Shown here: one piece after another, positions 35,115 through 47,839 of the stretch
Numbering within the stretch: position 1 is the first letter of the stretch
How the letters are laid out: every line of letters begins with the position of its first letter
Source of the DNA: Anaeramoeba flamelloides
Lineage: Eukaryota > Metamonada > Anaeramoebidae
Direction of reading: 5' to 3'
DNA length: 64,000 bases
NCBI GenBank assembly: GCA_027625915.1
Contig: JANTQA010000036.1
Location: 4,707,501 to 4,771,500 of the forward strand
The notes under the pieces: generated by a model
What the model saw: the letters and a program-made list of their open reading frames with translations, nothing else
The model's database searches: none
What the model was told of the DNA's origin: nothing
Program-made: the position numbers and the translations under genes

Positions 35115-38100
35115 ATTTTTGAAAGTAATTCCAAACTAAAAAACAAATTTTTTTTTTTTTTTTTGTTAAAATTATTTTAAAGTAATTATTTCTGAAACAC
35201 TTTTTTTTCTTGATGGCGTAGCTGTTGCTTGTGCAATTATTTTTTTTTTTTTTAACATTTTTTAAAATTTTAGGATACAAAACCCCGATTCAAAATTTTT
35301 TTAACACACCAAAATTCAATTTTTGAAAAAAAAAAATCTTATGAAATAAATTCAAAAAGAAAAACCAAATTAGAACCATATACTAATTGGAATGTGAACA
35401 ATTTTGTTTATAAATTACAATACCAACAAAACAAAAAATAAATAATTATTGATACTAATAAATAAATACTTTTCCAATTTGTGGAATTAAACAACAAAAA
35501 TATTTATTGATAAATTTGTTTAATATTTTTTTGTTAAAAATTATTGTTAGATCAAATAGTTAGTTACCATCAACTAATTTTATTTGAGTTATTCTATTTC
35601 ATAGAACCCAAGTTTTACCTTAACATCAATCATTCGAAAAACTTTTTAACTGAACGAAATGGGTTACAAAATTGAAAGAATTAAATAAAATTCAAAAAGC
35701 TAAAATAGATAACACTTAAAATGGAAAAATTGATAGTAATATTTTTTATCATCAAAATTATTTTCTTTTTGAATGAAATTGTATTATTTTGATTATTTTA
35801 AAATTTTATCTTTATTTATATTTGGAATTTTAGTTTATTTTTAAAAAAAGCTAATAGAATTCATCTTTCAAGATTTTTGAAAATTTTTTTGAAATAAAAT
35901 TTAACAATTACTCCTATTTATTTGTTTGAAAAAATCAGAAAAATATTATTTTTATAAAATTATTTTGAATTAATATTTTTGAAAAAAAAATTAAGAATCA
36001 AAACTAATAAATATAATCAAATAAAATATTACTGATAATATTTATTTTCTAAAAAAGAATTTGAATTAAAAACTTTTTTGAATTTAAAATAAATATTAAA
36101 ATAATTTTAAATAAAACTTTCATAATATAATTATTATGGTTAAATATTTCCTGATTTTTTAGAAAAATTTAAAAAAAATAAATTGCAAAAATACTTCTTT
36201 TGAACTTAATTGTAAAAAAAGTCAGGTTAATCTTTTCTAAAAAAAAACTATTTTTATTAATTTTAGTATTATTATACAAATAAGGCATTGAAAACAATTA
36301 TAACGGTTTAATCGAAACTCGAAATAAATTAAAAGTTTTTTATCACAAACTCCGTTGATGTCAAAATAGCCCCAATATTTTTCTTAATATCAATTATTTT
36401 TAATAATTGACCTTTGAAAGGCAAATAAGAAATAATTAGAATAATACGCATCAAAGGACCTCCGATATTCGTATGGAATAAAACCAAAAAACCAAATTAT
36501 TTTCTTAAAAAGTCAAAACCCCAAATTCTAAGTTATCTATTGAGAAAAAAAAATGTTCATTTTGATCTTCTACTTGTATTTGAATAATAAATAGGAAATA
36601 ATTTTCACTTTATTTCCCATACTTTTCTTTTAGAAATCAAGTCCCCAAAGGAAGTTTGTTGGGATTCTTATGAAAATATGGGAAAAACAACAATGAGGTT
36701 TATTTTGATCTTCTAATTGAAGATCCAAAGAAATTTTCAATAGAAATCAATATTATTTCTCTACCATAATTGTCACAGTTTCAATAACATTAAAATACCA
36801 CGTTTTTCTCAAGTTACTATCGATCTTGCAATAAAAAAAAAATTTTTCAAATGAATGACTTTTTTCAAAAAAAAATAAAAAAAAAAAATTGATTTTAATT
36901 GTTAAATTTCCAAAATAAGATTTTTCTTCTAATATCAATCCAACTCCTTTAAACATATATAATCAACACATTATAACTATGCCTTTCAATTGGAAAATGA
37001 TTGAAATAACGGTTGGAAAAAAGTATATATCAAAGTATAACTTGTCCTTGAAAAATGAAAAGAAAAAATTTTATTTTTAAGCAAATATAATAAAAAAGAA
37101 AGAAATGAAATTAAACGTAAAATAAAACAAAAATTCAATTTTTTTTTTAACGAAAGAGTTGTTTGGTGGAGAATAATTTATAAAATTGGAAACAAAATAG
37201 TAGAAACTCTAATCAATAACTAATAACAATTAAAAACTAATCAGTTTATTTTTTATAGCTTATTGAAACAATATCAATAAAAAACTATGTCATTTACTGA
37301 AAAAAGTACGAAAGATTTTCTACTTAATTTATCATTTAAATTCTGGTTCATTATGATTTTAAATGCAACTTTGTTTGTTGCAAAGTTTGACTCTCTTATA
37401 TTTTTTAGATCTTAAAGATTTTTTTTTATCATGTTTTTATCATTTTTCTTAAATGAGCTATGTTCCTGTCAAGAATATTACAAATTCTTAACTTTCAAAA
37501 TATAAATCGTTACAAAATAAATTTAAATAAGTTTAAAATTGTATTAAATTTATTCTATACTAAAATAAAATTATTTGAAATATATCCAAGTGTTTGGGTA
37601 TTTGTTTTTATAAAATGATAAAAGATTATTTTTTGTTATGTAAATTTGAATTTTTGAATTTGGAAATTATTTTAAAAAATTTTTTTTGTTAATAGATTTT
37701 TTTACAAGAGATCAAATGAAATTTTTTGTTTTTGATGAAATTTTAATATTCTGTTTATATTTATAGGATTTTTGGATTTTTATATTTGAGGAAGGAATTT
37801 ATTATAAAAAAAATTTCAAAAATGAAATTTTTCAGAATTGTCTAATAGTAAAAAAGGGTAATAATTTATTGTTCAATAATTTTTATCATATATTTTTTTG
37901 GGTTATAGAAAGTATGTATCATTAATATTTTCTACACACAATAAAAACATACTTAATTTATAGACCAATCTATTAAGAAGTAAACCCTGTAAAAGAAAAA
38001 ATTTTAAAAATATAAATTTCAAAATAATATAAAAACAATTAAAATTAAAGTTAGAGAGAAATCTGACTGACACCATAAGAACTTTTTATATAATATCTTG

Positions 38101-38201
38101 CAAATTTTATTCGTTTTATTGAAATAGAAATTCTTTTGTTCTGAAGCATTTATTTTAGACTTGAAAGTAAAAAAAAAAGTAAAAATCATAATTTGAGATT
38201 A
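35115..38201. other. long AT-rich spacer
   Basis: No gene supported. It contains one diverged dispersed repeat (36690-37075) listed separately, the 3' flank of the LRR gene and the far upstream region of the AP-1 gamma gene. Confidence 0.5.
36690..37075 (+). repeat. dispersed repeat, copy 1
   Basis: Collinear with 50765-51175 by eye. Shared blocks are GGTTTATTTTGATCT / GGTTATTTTGATCT, TTAAATTTCCAAAATAAG / TATGAAATTTCCAAAAGTG, CTTCTAATATCAATCC / TCTACTAATATTCCTTC, and AATTGGAAAATGATT / ACTGGGAAATGGTT. It has no terminal repeats that I can define and no ORF. The copies are strongly diverged, so the repeat is probably old. Confidence 0.5.
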
Positions 38202-38455
38202 CTATTATTTTCCAATATAAAAATGAAAATTTTTAATTCACATCGTAAAAATATTTTTGGAGTTTATAATTCGAAGAAAACCCAAAGATCTTGACAAAAT
38301 CATTAAGAAATGATATTTTTAGACAACAAATTAAACTTCCTAATTTAACTCTGACAAAATTTTTCCTCTGATAATTTAGTTTGCAACAGTAATAAATAAA
38401 GATACATTTTGGAAATTAAAATAAAAGTTTTCATTTATTAATTGGAAAATAAGAG
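38202..38455. mobile_element. TIR element family F, copy 1
   Basis: The left end begins CTATTATTTTCCAATATAAA and the right end, inverted, begins CTCTTATTTTCCAATTAATA. Both are flanked by TA. The interior contains GATATTTTTAGACAACAAAT, which recurs at about 49340 and, inverted and partly, at about 40410. It lies 200 bp upstream of the AP-1 gamma start codon, so it may form part of that promoter region. Confidence 0.7.
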
Positions 38456-38652
38456 TATATAAATTCACTTGATAAGACTCGAATCAAAGTTTCTCTTATT
38501 ATTGTTTTTTGTTTATTTAAGGTGTACTAGCAATGAGTATTTTCAAATATAATTATTCCCTCAAAAATTTCAGGTAGAGTATTGCTGTACAAATTTTATT
38601 TTTTTTCTTTTTATTCAAGTTCAACTTTTATCTTAATAATTTTCCAGACATC

Positions 38653-41600
38653 ATGTCGATGCAAGTTCGTGATCTCATTAAAGCTGTTAGAGGATGTAAA
38701 ACACAGCAAAAAATAAGAGAAGTAATAACCCGAGAATCTGCCTTGATAAGGAATTCCTTCCGTAAAGAAGATAAAATAAATCGACCACGTAACATATACA
38801 AATTGATTTATATCCACATGCTTGGTTTCCCCTCCGAGTTTGGCCAGCTTGAGTGTTTAAAATTAATTGCCAGCCCATCCTACATTGGGAAAAGAATAGG
38901 CTACCTGGGGTTATCCATTCTTGTCAAAGAAAACCAAGAGGTGTTGTTTATGTCGACAAATATTATCAGAAACGATTTGTCATCTGAAGATCGATACATT
39001 GTTGGCCTTGCTCTTGCTGCCCTAGGAAATATTGGCTCGTCAGAAATGTTAAGAGATCTTGCTCCTGAGATCGAAAAGTTAATGGAATCCGAAAGCAGCT
39101 ATTTAAAAAAAAAGGCAACTTTAGTTGCCATAAGAACCATTAGACTTGTTCCAGAGTCTGTTGATCGTTTTATTGGCAAAGTTAGAACCTTAATCGGTGA
39201 AAAAAATCATGGCGTTGTATTAACTGGTCTTCAGCTTGTTCTCTCAATTGTGAAAACTGAACCAGAAACAATCGTTAAATTTCGGAAAGTAAGTCATATT
39301 TTGTTACTTTTTTCTTAAAAATCTCCTTTCTTTTCTTTTATGATTTTTGCCTTCTTGTTTGATTTCAATTGTTTATTTTGTTTTGTTTGAAAAAAAAAAA
39401 AAAAAAAAAACCATCTTTTTGTTTGATTTCTGACCAGCAAACCAAATTTCCAAATTTCAAAAATTAAGTGTTTTTAAATGAAAAATTATTTCACCTTTTC
39501 TTCCCATTCAAACCATTCAAATTTTTTCATATCTTTTTTCTTTTCAAGAAAAACTTTTTTTTTTTTCTTTTTTTATTTTTGTATACTTTGAAAGATCTTT
39601 AATTTACAGCCGTAAAAAGTGCTTACTAAAAGTTTTATAAGTAGTCATTCAAACTGTATAATTCACCCGTTTTAAGGACTTTGGTTTACACTTGAAAAAA
39701 CTTTTAGTTGGAACTTTGTTAAAACGGTTATATACCAAAATTTTTATTTAATATATGGAAAACTAAGAACCAAAGAACTTGCTTGTAACACTACAAAATT
39801 TCATGTACAAATCAATTTTTGTTAATTTCGGAACATTAAGACAACCTGAAAATTGTCAAAAAATAAGCAAATTTTTGCTGAAATAATTAATCAAGTTATT
39901 AAATATTAAAGATAATCTGTCAATATTTTAAATACTGGGGTTTTATCTTGCTCGAAATTTACTCTTATTAATCAAGCAGAGTACCAAATTTTGAATCTTT
40001 TCCTTTTTAATATTAAATATTATCGATTTTTCAGGGATCTCCAAATTTGAAGAATCCGCGAAGATTTCTTTTAAATTTAACTTTATATTTATTAACTTTC
40101 AGGTTCGACAAGTCGGCAAATAGAAATTGTTAAAATATATGGCTTTTTTACTTCGAAAAATTTAATTTGGGACAAAGCATTTTCTCCTTATCAGATAAAA
40201 AGAATTTTTCTTGAAAGGGTTTGGAAATCAAAATCTTATACAAGGTCTTACTTTACTTACTTTCCACTTAATTTTCAAGTACTGTTATTTTCCAATTAAT
40301 AAATGAAAATTATTATTTCAATTTCCAAAATGTATATTAATTATTACTGTTGCAATCAAATTAAAAGAGTAAAAAATTTGCCTCAGAGTCCACTAAGGTA
40401 GTTTAATTAAATGTCTAAAAATATCATTTCTAAACGATTAGTTAAATATTTTAGGGGTTTCAACTAATTATTCAATATAAAAATATTTTGGAGAATTTGA
40501 ACTAAAAAATTTTCATTTATTAATTGGAAAATAATAGTATTATGAAATTTAGGGTAAGCTAGTCAATATACATGGATCTAATCTGGATAGACACCAACAT
40601 AAGAGGTAAACGGTTAAAAAAATCGATTTTCAATTTACCTTGATTTGTTCGAGAATTTTACTAAATTTCTTGTTTAAAAATGATTTCTTGAATAGAAAAA
40701 AAAATTATAATATTTTGAATTTCCTTTTGGAGATAAGCCCATTTAAATGTTAACGATTAGGTATTATCTTGAATTTCAATTTCCATTGAACCTTAAATTC
40801 AAATAGTTCTTAATTTTTATCATTTCAAATTTAGAGCAAAAAAAGCAAAACTAATTTAAAAAGATCCTTTAACATTAACCTTGTTCTTGATTATTTTAAT
40901 TGCACTTCGAAAAAATAGAAAATAAGATGGATTAATACCAGAAATAAATTATTATTTTTTCTTAATATAACATTATTCTTTTGTTTTAAAAACAAAAAAT
41001 TTCTTAAAAAAAAAAAAAAAATTAATATAGCTTGTTCCAGGTTTAGTTAGAATGTTAAAAAGTTTAATAAATTCAGGTTATTCATCAGAATATGATTTTA
41101 GAGGGACTGCTGATCCGTTTCTGCAATATAATATTTTACGCTTATTAAGATATTTAGGAGAAGGATCGAAAAAATCTTCCAAATTAATGGCAGATATTTT
41201 AACTCAAGTTGGAACATCAGGGGGTATTACTAAAAATGTTGAAATTGCAATTTTATATGAAGCGGTTTTAACAATATTAAGTATTGAATCAGATAGTAAA
41301 TTAAGAGTAACCGCTATCAATACGTTATCTAGGTTTTTATCTGGGAGACATAACAATTCCAAATATGTTGCTTTAAATACATTATTAAAAGCGGTAAATA
41401 CCGAACCAAAATCTTTAAAAAGGCATAGAAAGGTCATTGTCGAATGCTTGAAAGATCAAGATATTTCAATTAGAAGAAGAGCTTTAGATCTAGTCTTTGG
41501 TATTATGGATAAACAAAACGTAGAATCATTGACTCAAGAATTATTAGATTGTCTTCCAAAGGCTGAAAATGAATTCCGATATGATATTACAGCCAAAATA

Positions 41601-43282
41601 TGCACTGCTATTGAAAAATTCCCACCAAATGATAAATGGCAAATAGATACTTTAATTAAAGTTTTAACTATTGTAAATTATATTCCATTTTTTTTATTTT
41701 ATTTATTTTTCTTTTTTCTATTCTACGTATTCTGTCTTTCTTTTTTGTTTTTATTTTGGTTTTTTCTTTTTCAATTTTTTTTTTTAAATTTTTTTTTAAA
41801 AAAAAATATTAAATCTTATTCTTAATTTGATCCAAATTAAAAAAAAATCAACAAAATAAAAATAAAAAGGGGGGGCAATATATTAGAGATGATGTTTCTT
41901 CAATGATGACATCGGTTATTGGAAGAAATCCAGATTTACAATATTACACTTTAAAGAAATTATTTAATATTTTATTAAATGATCGATATCGAAACCAAAC
42001 ATTTCTTCAAGTATCTAGTTGGGTTATTGGGGAATATGGAGACATTTTAATGCAAAAAAGTGAAAAAGATGGAGAATTAATTACTACAACACAAGCTTTA
42101 GATCTTTTCCAAATTTTATTGGAGTCTTCAAGAACTACTGATGGAACAAAATACTATATTTTAACTGCATTGATAAAATTTTCTACAAGAATAGAAGGCC
42201 ATGATGAATTGATAAAAAAAATTATAAAGCCATATCGCGAGCATGTCAATGTTGAACTCCAACAACGTGCTTGTGAATTTTTTCTGTTGTTTGATTATAG
42301 CGAAATTCGAGATCCAATTTTAGATAGAATGCCAGTTTTTGTTGAAAAAGAAATTGAACTTGAAATTGAGGAAGAAATTTCCGAGAATAATAACAAAGGA
42401 ATAAATTATAACCTTCAAGAAAATACTCATACAATCCAAAATCAAATTAACAATATTCAGAATATCCAAAATATACCAAATGTTCAGAATACTCAAAACA
42501 CAGAAATGAATGAATTACTCATGTTAAATACAGATACAAAAAAAACACAAACACAAAATAAACAAGATTCATTAAACTTTTTAAAAGAAATTTTTAATGG
42601 CTCTAGTTCAAGTAACACTAACAATATGAATAATATGAATAATAATGTGAATAATAATATGAATAATAATGGCGGGCAAGATTTAGGATTAGATTTAGGC
42701 CTCGGACTTGGACTCGGACTCGGATTAGGGATGAATAATCAAAGTCAAAGACAAAACCAAAATCAAAACAAGATGCAGATGCAGAAACAACAAAATCAAA
42801 ATCAAACTATAAACCAAAACAAAAACCAAAATCAAAACCAAAGGCAAGTGCAAAATCAAAGCCAAAACAAAAGCCAAAATCAAAATCAAAATCAAAATCA
42901 AAATCAAAGCAAAGTCCAAAACCAGCCTATTATAGTATATGAAAAAAATGGAATGAAAATTGAAATGAATTTTAAAGTTGGAAATATAAGAGGAGCACCG
43001 GCGGTTATGTCCATAATAAAAACTACCAATAGTTCCCCACTATTAATATCAAATTATTTGTTGCAAGTAGCTGTACCTAAAACTTTAAAAGCGCAACTAT
43101 CACAGCCTTCTGGGCAAAATATACCACCAAATGGAAATGGTTCCATAAATCAACAACTTCAAATTATCAAAATGGTTAACCAAAAAACCCAATTAGCAAT
43201 TTTATTAAGAATAAATTATGTAATAAATGGTCAAAAAATTGTTGAAAATAAAGAAGTATCAAATATTCCTATTATCTTTTAA
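38653..43282 (+). CDS. AP-1 complex subunit gamma (gamma-adaptin)
   Basis: Three phase-0 exons, 38653-39288, 41031-41672 and 41870-43282, give about 896 residues. The protein is the large gamma subunit of the clathrin adaptor AP-1, which sorts cargo at the trans-Golgi network and endosomes. The trunk (residues 1-585) has family hallmarks: MQVRDLIKAVR, RNIYKLIYIHMLGF, and, across the first junction, FRK/LVPGLVRMLKSL followed by GTADPFLQYNILRLLR. NPDLQYYTLKKL and SSWVIGEYGDILM follow. The hinge (586-778) is N/Q-rich with a run of LG dipeptides and ELLMLN, a weak clathrin-box candidate. The gamma-ear (779-896) begins VYEKNGMKIEMNF and includes LQVAVPKTLKAQLSQPSG. Intron 1 is long (1742 bp) and contains two inverted-repeat elements. 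Intron 2 (197 bp) ends at an unusually purine-rich acceptor (AATAAAAAG before a G run). Confidence 0.95.
39607..39757. mobile_element. foldback element related to family G, in AP-1 gamma intron 1
   Basis: Imperfect inverted arms. The left reads CAGCCGTAAAAAGTGCTTAC then TAAAAGTTTTATAAG. The right, inverted, reads TATAACCGTTTTAACAAAG then ACTAAAAGTTTTTTCAAGTG. The left arm also resembles the element at 49139-49260. The boundaries are approximate and it has no coding capacity. Confidence 0.45.
40282..40537. mobile_element. TIR element family F, copy 2, in AP-1 gamma intron 1
   Basis: The ends begin CTGTTATTTTCCAATTAATA on the left and, inverted, CTATTATTTTCCAATTAATA on the right. TA flanks both sides. 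The 256-bp length matches copy 1 (254 bp). Part of the interior matches copy 1 in inverse orientation. Confidence 0.75.
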
Positions 43283-43918
43283 ATTATACTTTCGTCTCGT
43301 TTCTAATTGTGAATTATCAATTAAAAATTTTATATTATTATTTTTTAGTATTTTGGATTATTTAATAAAATTATTTATCGAAAATTAACATTAATTTTCA
43401 TTTTTTTTTTTAATTTGGCTTTATTTTTTGAGAAAAAATTAAAATCTTTTTTTTTTTTTAATATATTTTGAAAAATAATCAAATTGAAATTGATTGTCTT
43501 ATTATAATTTTCTTAAATAAATATAAGTTCACATGTAATAAAATAGTTATTCAAGTTCTAAGTAATTTCATAAAAACAATATCAATTACTGAATATAATA
43601 ATTTTTTTTTCATAAATCAGAATTTTCTACCATTTTTTTTTTTTAACCATTAATAATAATAAAACTGGGTTACTGTGAAAAACTTTGAAAATACTAGAAA
43701 TTCAAAAATATTCGATTTTTTTCAAATACATCGTAAATTTGAAAGAATGTTGTTTAAACAGTGCATAGACTCATTTTCTGTATTGGATTTTATAATGGAA
43801 GGAAAAAAACTGTATGCAAATATTACAAAATCTTTTTTTAAGGCTATATTTTACTCTTAGTAATTGTTTTTTCAAAGTAAATTGATTTTGAAAACTATTA
43901 TATTTTATTATTATTTAG
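43283..43918. other. spacer between AP-1 gamma and RNA gene copy 2
   Basis: 3' flank of AP-1 gamma. Short frames at 43468-43653 and 43675-43860 have spacer-like composition and no recognisable protein. Confidence 0.45.
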
Positions 43919-43992
43919 AGAAAGGAGCAATTAAAGAAAATTTATCAAATAACTAAAAGAGAAGAAGAAAAATAATTAAAATAGGTATAAAA
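43919..43992 (+). promoter_or_regulatory. promoter of RNA gene copy 2 (upstream block + TATA)
   Basis: AAAGGAGCAATTAAAGAAAA begins at 43921, AAGAGAAGAAGAAAA follows, and TATAAAA lies at 43986-43992. Order and sequence match the block upstream of copy 1. The upstream block sits slightly closer to the TATA box here. Confidence 0.55.
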
Positions 43993-44012
43993 AATAATAT
44001 TATCATTTTCAC

Positions 44013-44157
44013 GACCAAATAGAGACTATCCGTGTCTTGTATACACGGGGGGTAGAAAGATTATCGATTATAGATAAAAATTCAACAATCCGTGATTAAT
44101 ACTTGGTATTCCACAACTCTCGGGGTGGGACACTTTGTGCCTGAGTTCAAATGTTTT
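44013..44157 (+). ncRNA. unidentified structured RNA, copy 2
   Basis: Homologous to 3182-3341. It starts near GACCAAATAG and stops at a T7 run (44154-44160). Hairpins are CCGTGT/ACACGG (44030-44035 with 44043-44048), TTATC/GATAA (44061-44065 with 44073-44077) and ACTC/GGGT with one G-U pair (44116-44119 with 44123-44126). The first and third stems keep pairing although the bases differ from copy 1, which is the mark of a selected RNA structure. The ends are estimated. Confidence 0.55.
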
Positions 44158-44160
44158 TTT

Positions 44161-47065
44161 ACTATTTTACATAAAACCATTATCTTTTAACAAATTGAAC
44201 AGAAAAGAATATGTAGAATAATCCCCCTTACCTGATTTAAAAAGTACTTTTCTATTAAATAAATTGTTTTAAAAAGAATCTGTATTGTATTTCTTCAAAA
44301 AAAACAATCCAATCCTAAAAAAAAAAAACAAACTTGAAAAGAATTTTTCAGATTAAAAAACCTTTGAAGTTGATAGTTAGATTAGATAATCATTAATTCA
44401 ACAATATTTTTTATTTTTGAAAGTTAAAAGTCAATTTTCCAACCAGGCTTTTTCTTTTTTTGTTATTTTTTTCAAAAGAAAAAGAAAGTGTTAAAACATC
44501 GAGTTATTTTTATTTATTTTGCAAAGAATATTTTTTTTTTATTTTGTTATTGAAAATATATTTATTAATTTTCTTGAAATTTAAAATATTATTCGATTTT
44601 TTCCTTTTCACATATTCATGGGTATAAACAATGAACTGTTATTGGTAAAATAAGGTATTTTAAACTCTTTATTTTTTTATTATTAGAATTGTTAATTTGA
44701 TTTCTTTTTGTTTGTTTAACAATATTTAAAAAATTGAAAAATAATAATAAAACAGATTGATCTCTTTACTCTGTGGGTTTTAACTAACTGAAAGAATTAA
44801 AGTTGGGATATTAATTATTGATTAAATATAATCAAATTAGAAGGTATTTATTTAGATTTAAAGTCGAATTGTGCTGGTTTTAAAAAGGGTGATTTAGGGA
44901 TTATTTTTAATTTGATAGCTTTTGGGTTTTTCTCATATTTGTTTTGTAAAATATAAATAAAAAAAAAAATTAGAACTGTTATTCCAATAAATAAAAATTG
45001 TATTTTTCCAAGTTAAACAAAATTATTGTTGCAATTTTTTTGAAATTAAATCAATTTTTAACTGAGATATTTTCAAAACTTAATGGTTTAATTTTTTAAA
45101 GTGTGATTTGAAATACACAGCTTCACAGACAATATGATTTCTTGCTTTCCAAAAATAATTTTTTTTTGAAATAATTTGGAAAAATTTTATTGTTGAATAT
45201 TTCAAAAATGTGGATAAAACTTTTTAACAATAATAATTAATCTCGGAAAATACCTTTGTATGAAAGTTAGATATTATTATAATCAGACTTTTCATTGGTA
45301 TTAAAATTTCAAGATTTGGTACATATTTTGTTGGATTATTATTAAATTTAGGAGAAAAATTTTTTTTATTTACAAGTTCTAAATCGATTTTTGCCTCTAT
45401 TTGTAGACTTGAAGTAAACTATCTGATAATGAAAAATAATTTAGATATGATGAAAATAAAATGGATTTCCAAAATTTTTGAGGCACCATCTTTCTCAAAA
45501 GTGTTAAAACCAAAATTTTCGAAAAAAAAACCCTAACTTTTTAAATTTGATTCTTGAATTAACAATCTTTAAAGTTGATAAACATGTTGTTTTTCATAAA
45601 AATAATCTACTCTTGGTATAAAATCTTTATATTAATTTAAATGTAAAAATGAACTGGGGTTAAAATGTAAAATTAGTTAATTTAACCTTGTGATTTAAGA
45701 ATCTTAAAAAAAATCTTTCTCTTTCAAAGGTATAAAACATTCGATCAGTAGCGATTTAAGAACATTTTTTGAGAATTACCTTTCTTTCTATATATTCTCA
45801 GAACCCAAAGACTGTAACTTTTATCAAAATTTTGTAATATAAATACAATCGTGATAAATTTCGGAATTTTATACAAATTAAAAATTCGTTTTTTGTCGTT
45901 ATTGGAATTAAAAAATAAAAAAGTTAAAAAAAAATTATTTTTTTTTCCGTTTGAGCTCATAAAATAAAAAAGCATTAATCCTTATGAATGTTTTGTTGGA
46001 AACAAATAGTAAGAGCGAATCTTTGAGAGATGTTATTTGTGTTTGAAGAATTTTGTCGAAAATGAACAACATAATTTGAAATGATTTTACCCTCAAGAAA
46101 ACTTTTTGACTTTCGTCTAAATATTTGAATCAAGATAATAAATTGTAAATTCCAATTACTGTTGTTTTAAGAACAACAGTTTAAGAAAGAGTTTTGGTTG
46201 CCTTGAATAATTTTTTCCAAAACCCAAAAACAGAACTCAGATACTAATTACATCGTTTATTTTCAAAGAAGGACAGTAATAGTTTTGACTGTAATTTTTC
46301 AAAAGAGAGAGAGAGAAACACTTGAAAAAAAAAATCAATTTATTTGTTGATCAAAAGCCTTTTAGTTTGAAAGATCAAAATTATTTAAATAATATCAAAG
46401 TAATAAGAATTTTTGTTAATTTCTGATAAAAGCACTTGTAAGAACATTTTTTTTCTATTTGTAGATGAACCCATATTGACTCATCAATATTCTTTCATAA
46501 TTCCATCTAATTAAATAATTCTCAAGAGTTTTGCTAAATCAAATTTGACAAAATTTCTTTTAGTTGAGAATAAGTTAGAATTTTGATATTTAATCTAATT
46601 ATGTTTAAAGGAAGAATTAAGATGCATCCACAATGGTTTTTTTTTCGATTCTATCATTTAAGGTAAAATCTTTTTTTTTCTTCGCCAAAATAAAAGTAAT
46701 TACAAATTGAAAGAGTATCTCAAATTGAGACAATCGTTCAAATAATTCAACTCTTCTTTTTGAGAATTTGTTTTCAGAATTCAAAAAGGTAGTTCCAAAT
46801 CCAACAAATAAAAAAAAGAATTATATTACTTTCTGGAAAAAAGTTTAATCCACTAATTACTCAAAAGAAAAGCAAAGTGGGATTTTATGTCTGATGAAAT
46901 TAGTATATTTTGAATTTTCCAAAAGGGATAAATAAAAAAAAAAAACTTTCTCACATAAAAGAAAAAAATAAAAATCATAACTTTTCTTTCAAAGATTTTT
47001 GAACTTATTTTCTTTTTTACTCTTCTTTTGGAACTATAAAAAAAAAATCACCATACCAAATAAAA
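44161..47065. other. long AT-rich spacer
   Basis: No gene or clear repeat recognised apart from short palindromes such as ACTGTTGTTTTAAGAACAACAGT at about 46158. The minus frame at 45745-45975 has spacer-like composition. The last 100 bp are the presumed promoter/5' UTR of the gene at 47066. Confidence 0.45.
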
Positions 47066-47839
47066 ATGAGTCTTAAACCAAATCCAACATTAACAAACAA
47101 CGAAAGATCGCAATTAATTGAGGATCTCAAGAACGTCAGATCGATGGAAGAAAGATTAAAACTATTATTGGTGCTTTACCCTCAATCGATTAGTGGGGTC
47201 AGTACTGAGAAACCTGACTCAAAAACAAAACACACCATAGACAGAAAGAAATGCAAGTTAATCGTCAACAAAGAAGATTTGTTGCACGAAGTAAGAATTA
47301 ATCGAAATTTGCTTACTGTCCTATCTGACTTTACAAAGGTTTCAAGGAGATCTTTGGAAAGAGGAGTCGCCAGCTTTTTTGAAAGAAAATTTGGGTTTCA
47401 AAACATAAGGCCATACTCACAAACTTCGCTCATCTTTGGCAACTCAAAACCAATTTCTGTTCGAAAGAAAAGGGTTATTGTTCGTCTTAAAAAAACAAAC
47501 CAAATCTTAAGTCAAACATCACAAATTAGTTCGGACTGTAAAAAGAAACAGCCACCGAAACTACAACAACAACAAAAGATTTCTCAAAATAAAAAACAAA
47601 CAATTCCAAATTGCCAAAAAAACAATGAAAAACCAGAAAAAATTTTAGATTTACTCCCAATCATTTCAACAACCCTGATTTCCTTAAAAAGGGATAAACG
47701 ACCAACTTCTCCCAATTTACAAGTAAGAAAAAGGAATTTCAACAGCACTCACAACCAACAGTTTTCTGCTTTACAAATGCTTTGTGAGATAGCACAATTA
47801 CAAAAAATCAAAAAAACCAATTTGAACCATAAAATCTAA
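47066..47839 (+). CDS. basic protein of unknown function (257 aa)
   Basis: One uninterrupted frame from ATG to TAA. The preceding context (ACCAAATAAAA before ATG) is A-rich, as at the other starts here. Residues 1-125 have mixed, protein-like composition. They include a helical segment (ERSQLIEDLKNVRSMEERLK and the following LLLVLYPQ) and a second block (LLHEVRINRNLLTVLSDFTK, then RRSLERGVASFFERKFGF). Residues 140-200 are K/Q/N-rich and probably disordered. The C-terminus has another helical block (SALQMLCEIAQLQKIKK). There is no signal peptide or membrane segment. The strong positive charge suggests nucleic-acid binding or nuclear location, but I recognise no family. Confidence 0.7.
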   Translation: MSLKPNPTLTNNERSQLIEDLKNVRSMEERLKLLLVLYPQSISGVSTEKPDSKTKHTIDRKKCKLIVNKEDLLHEVRINRNLLTVLSDFTKVSRRSLERGVASFFERKFGFQNIRPYSQTSLIFGNSKPISVRKKRVIVRLKKTNQILSQTSQISSDCKKKQPPKLQQQQKISQNKKQTIPNCQKNNEKPEKILDLLPIISTTLISLKRDKRPTSPNLQVRKRNFNSTHNQQFSALQMLCEIAQLQKIKKTNLNHKI

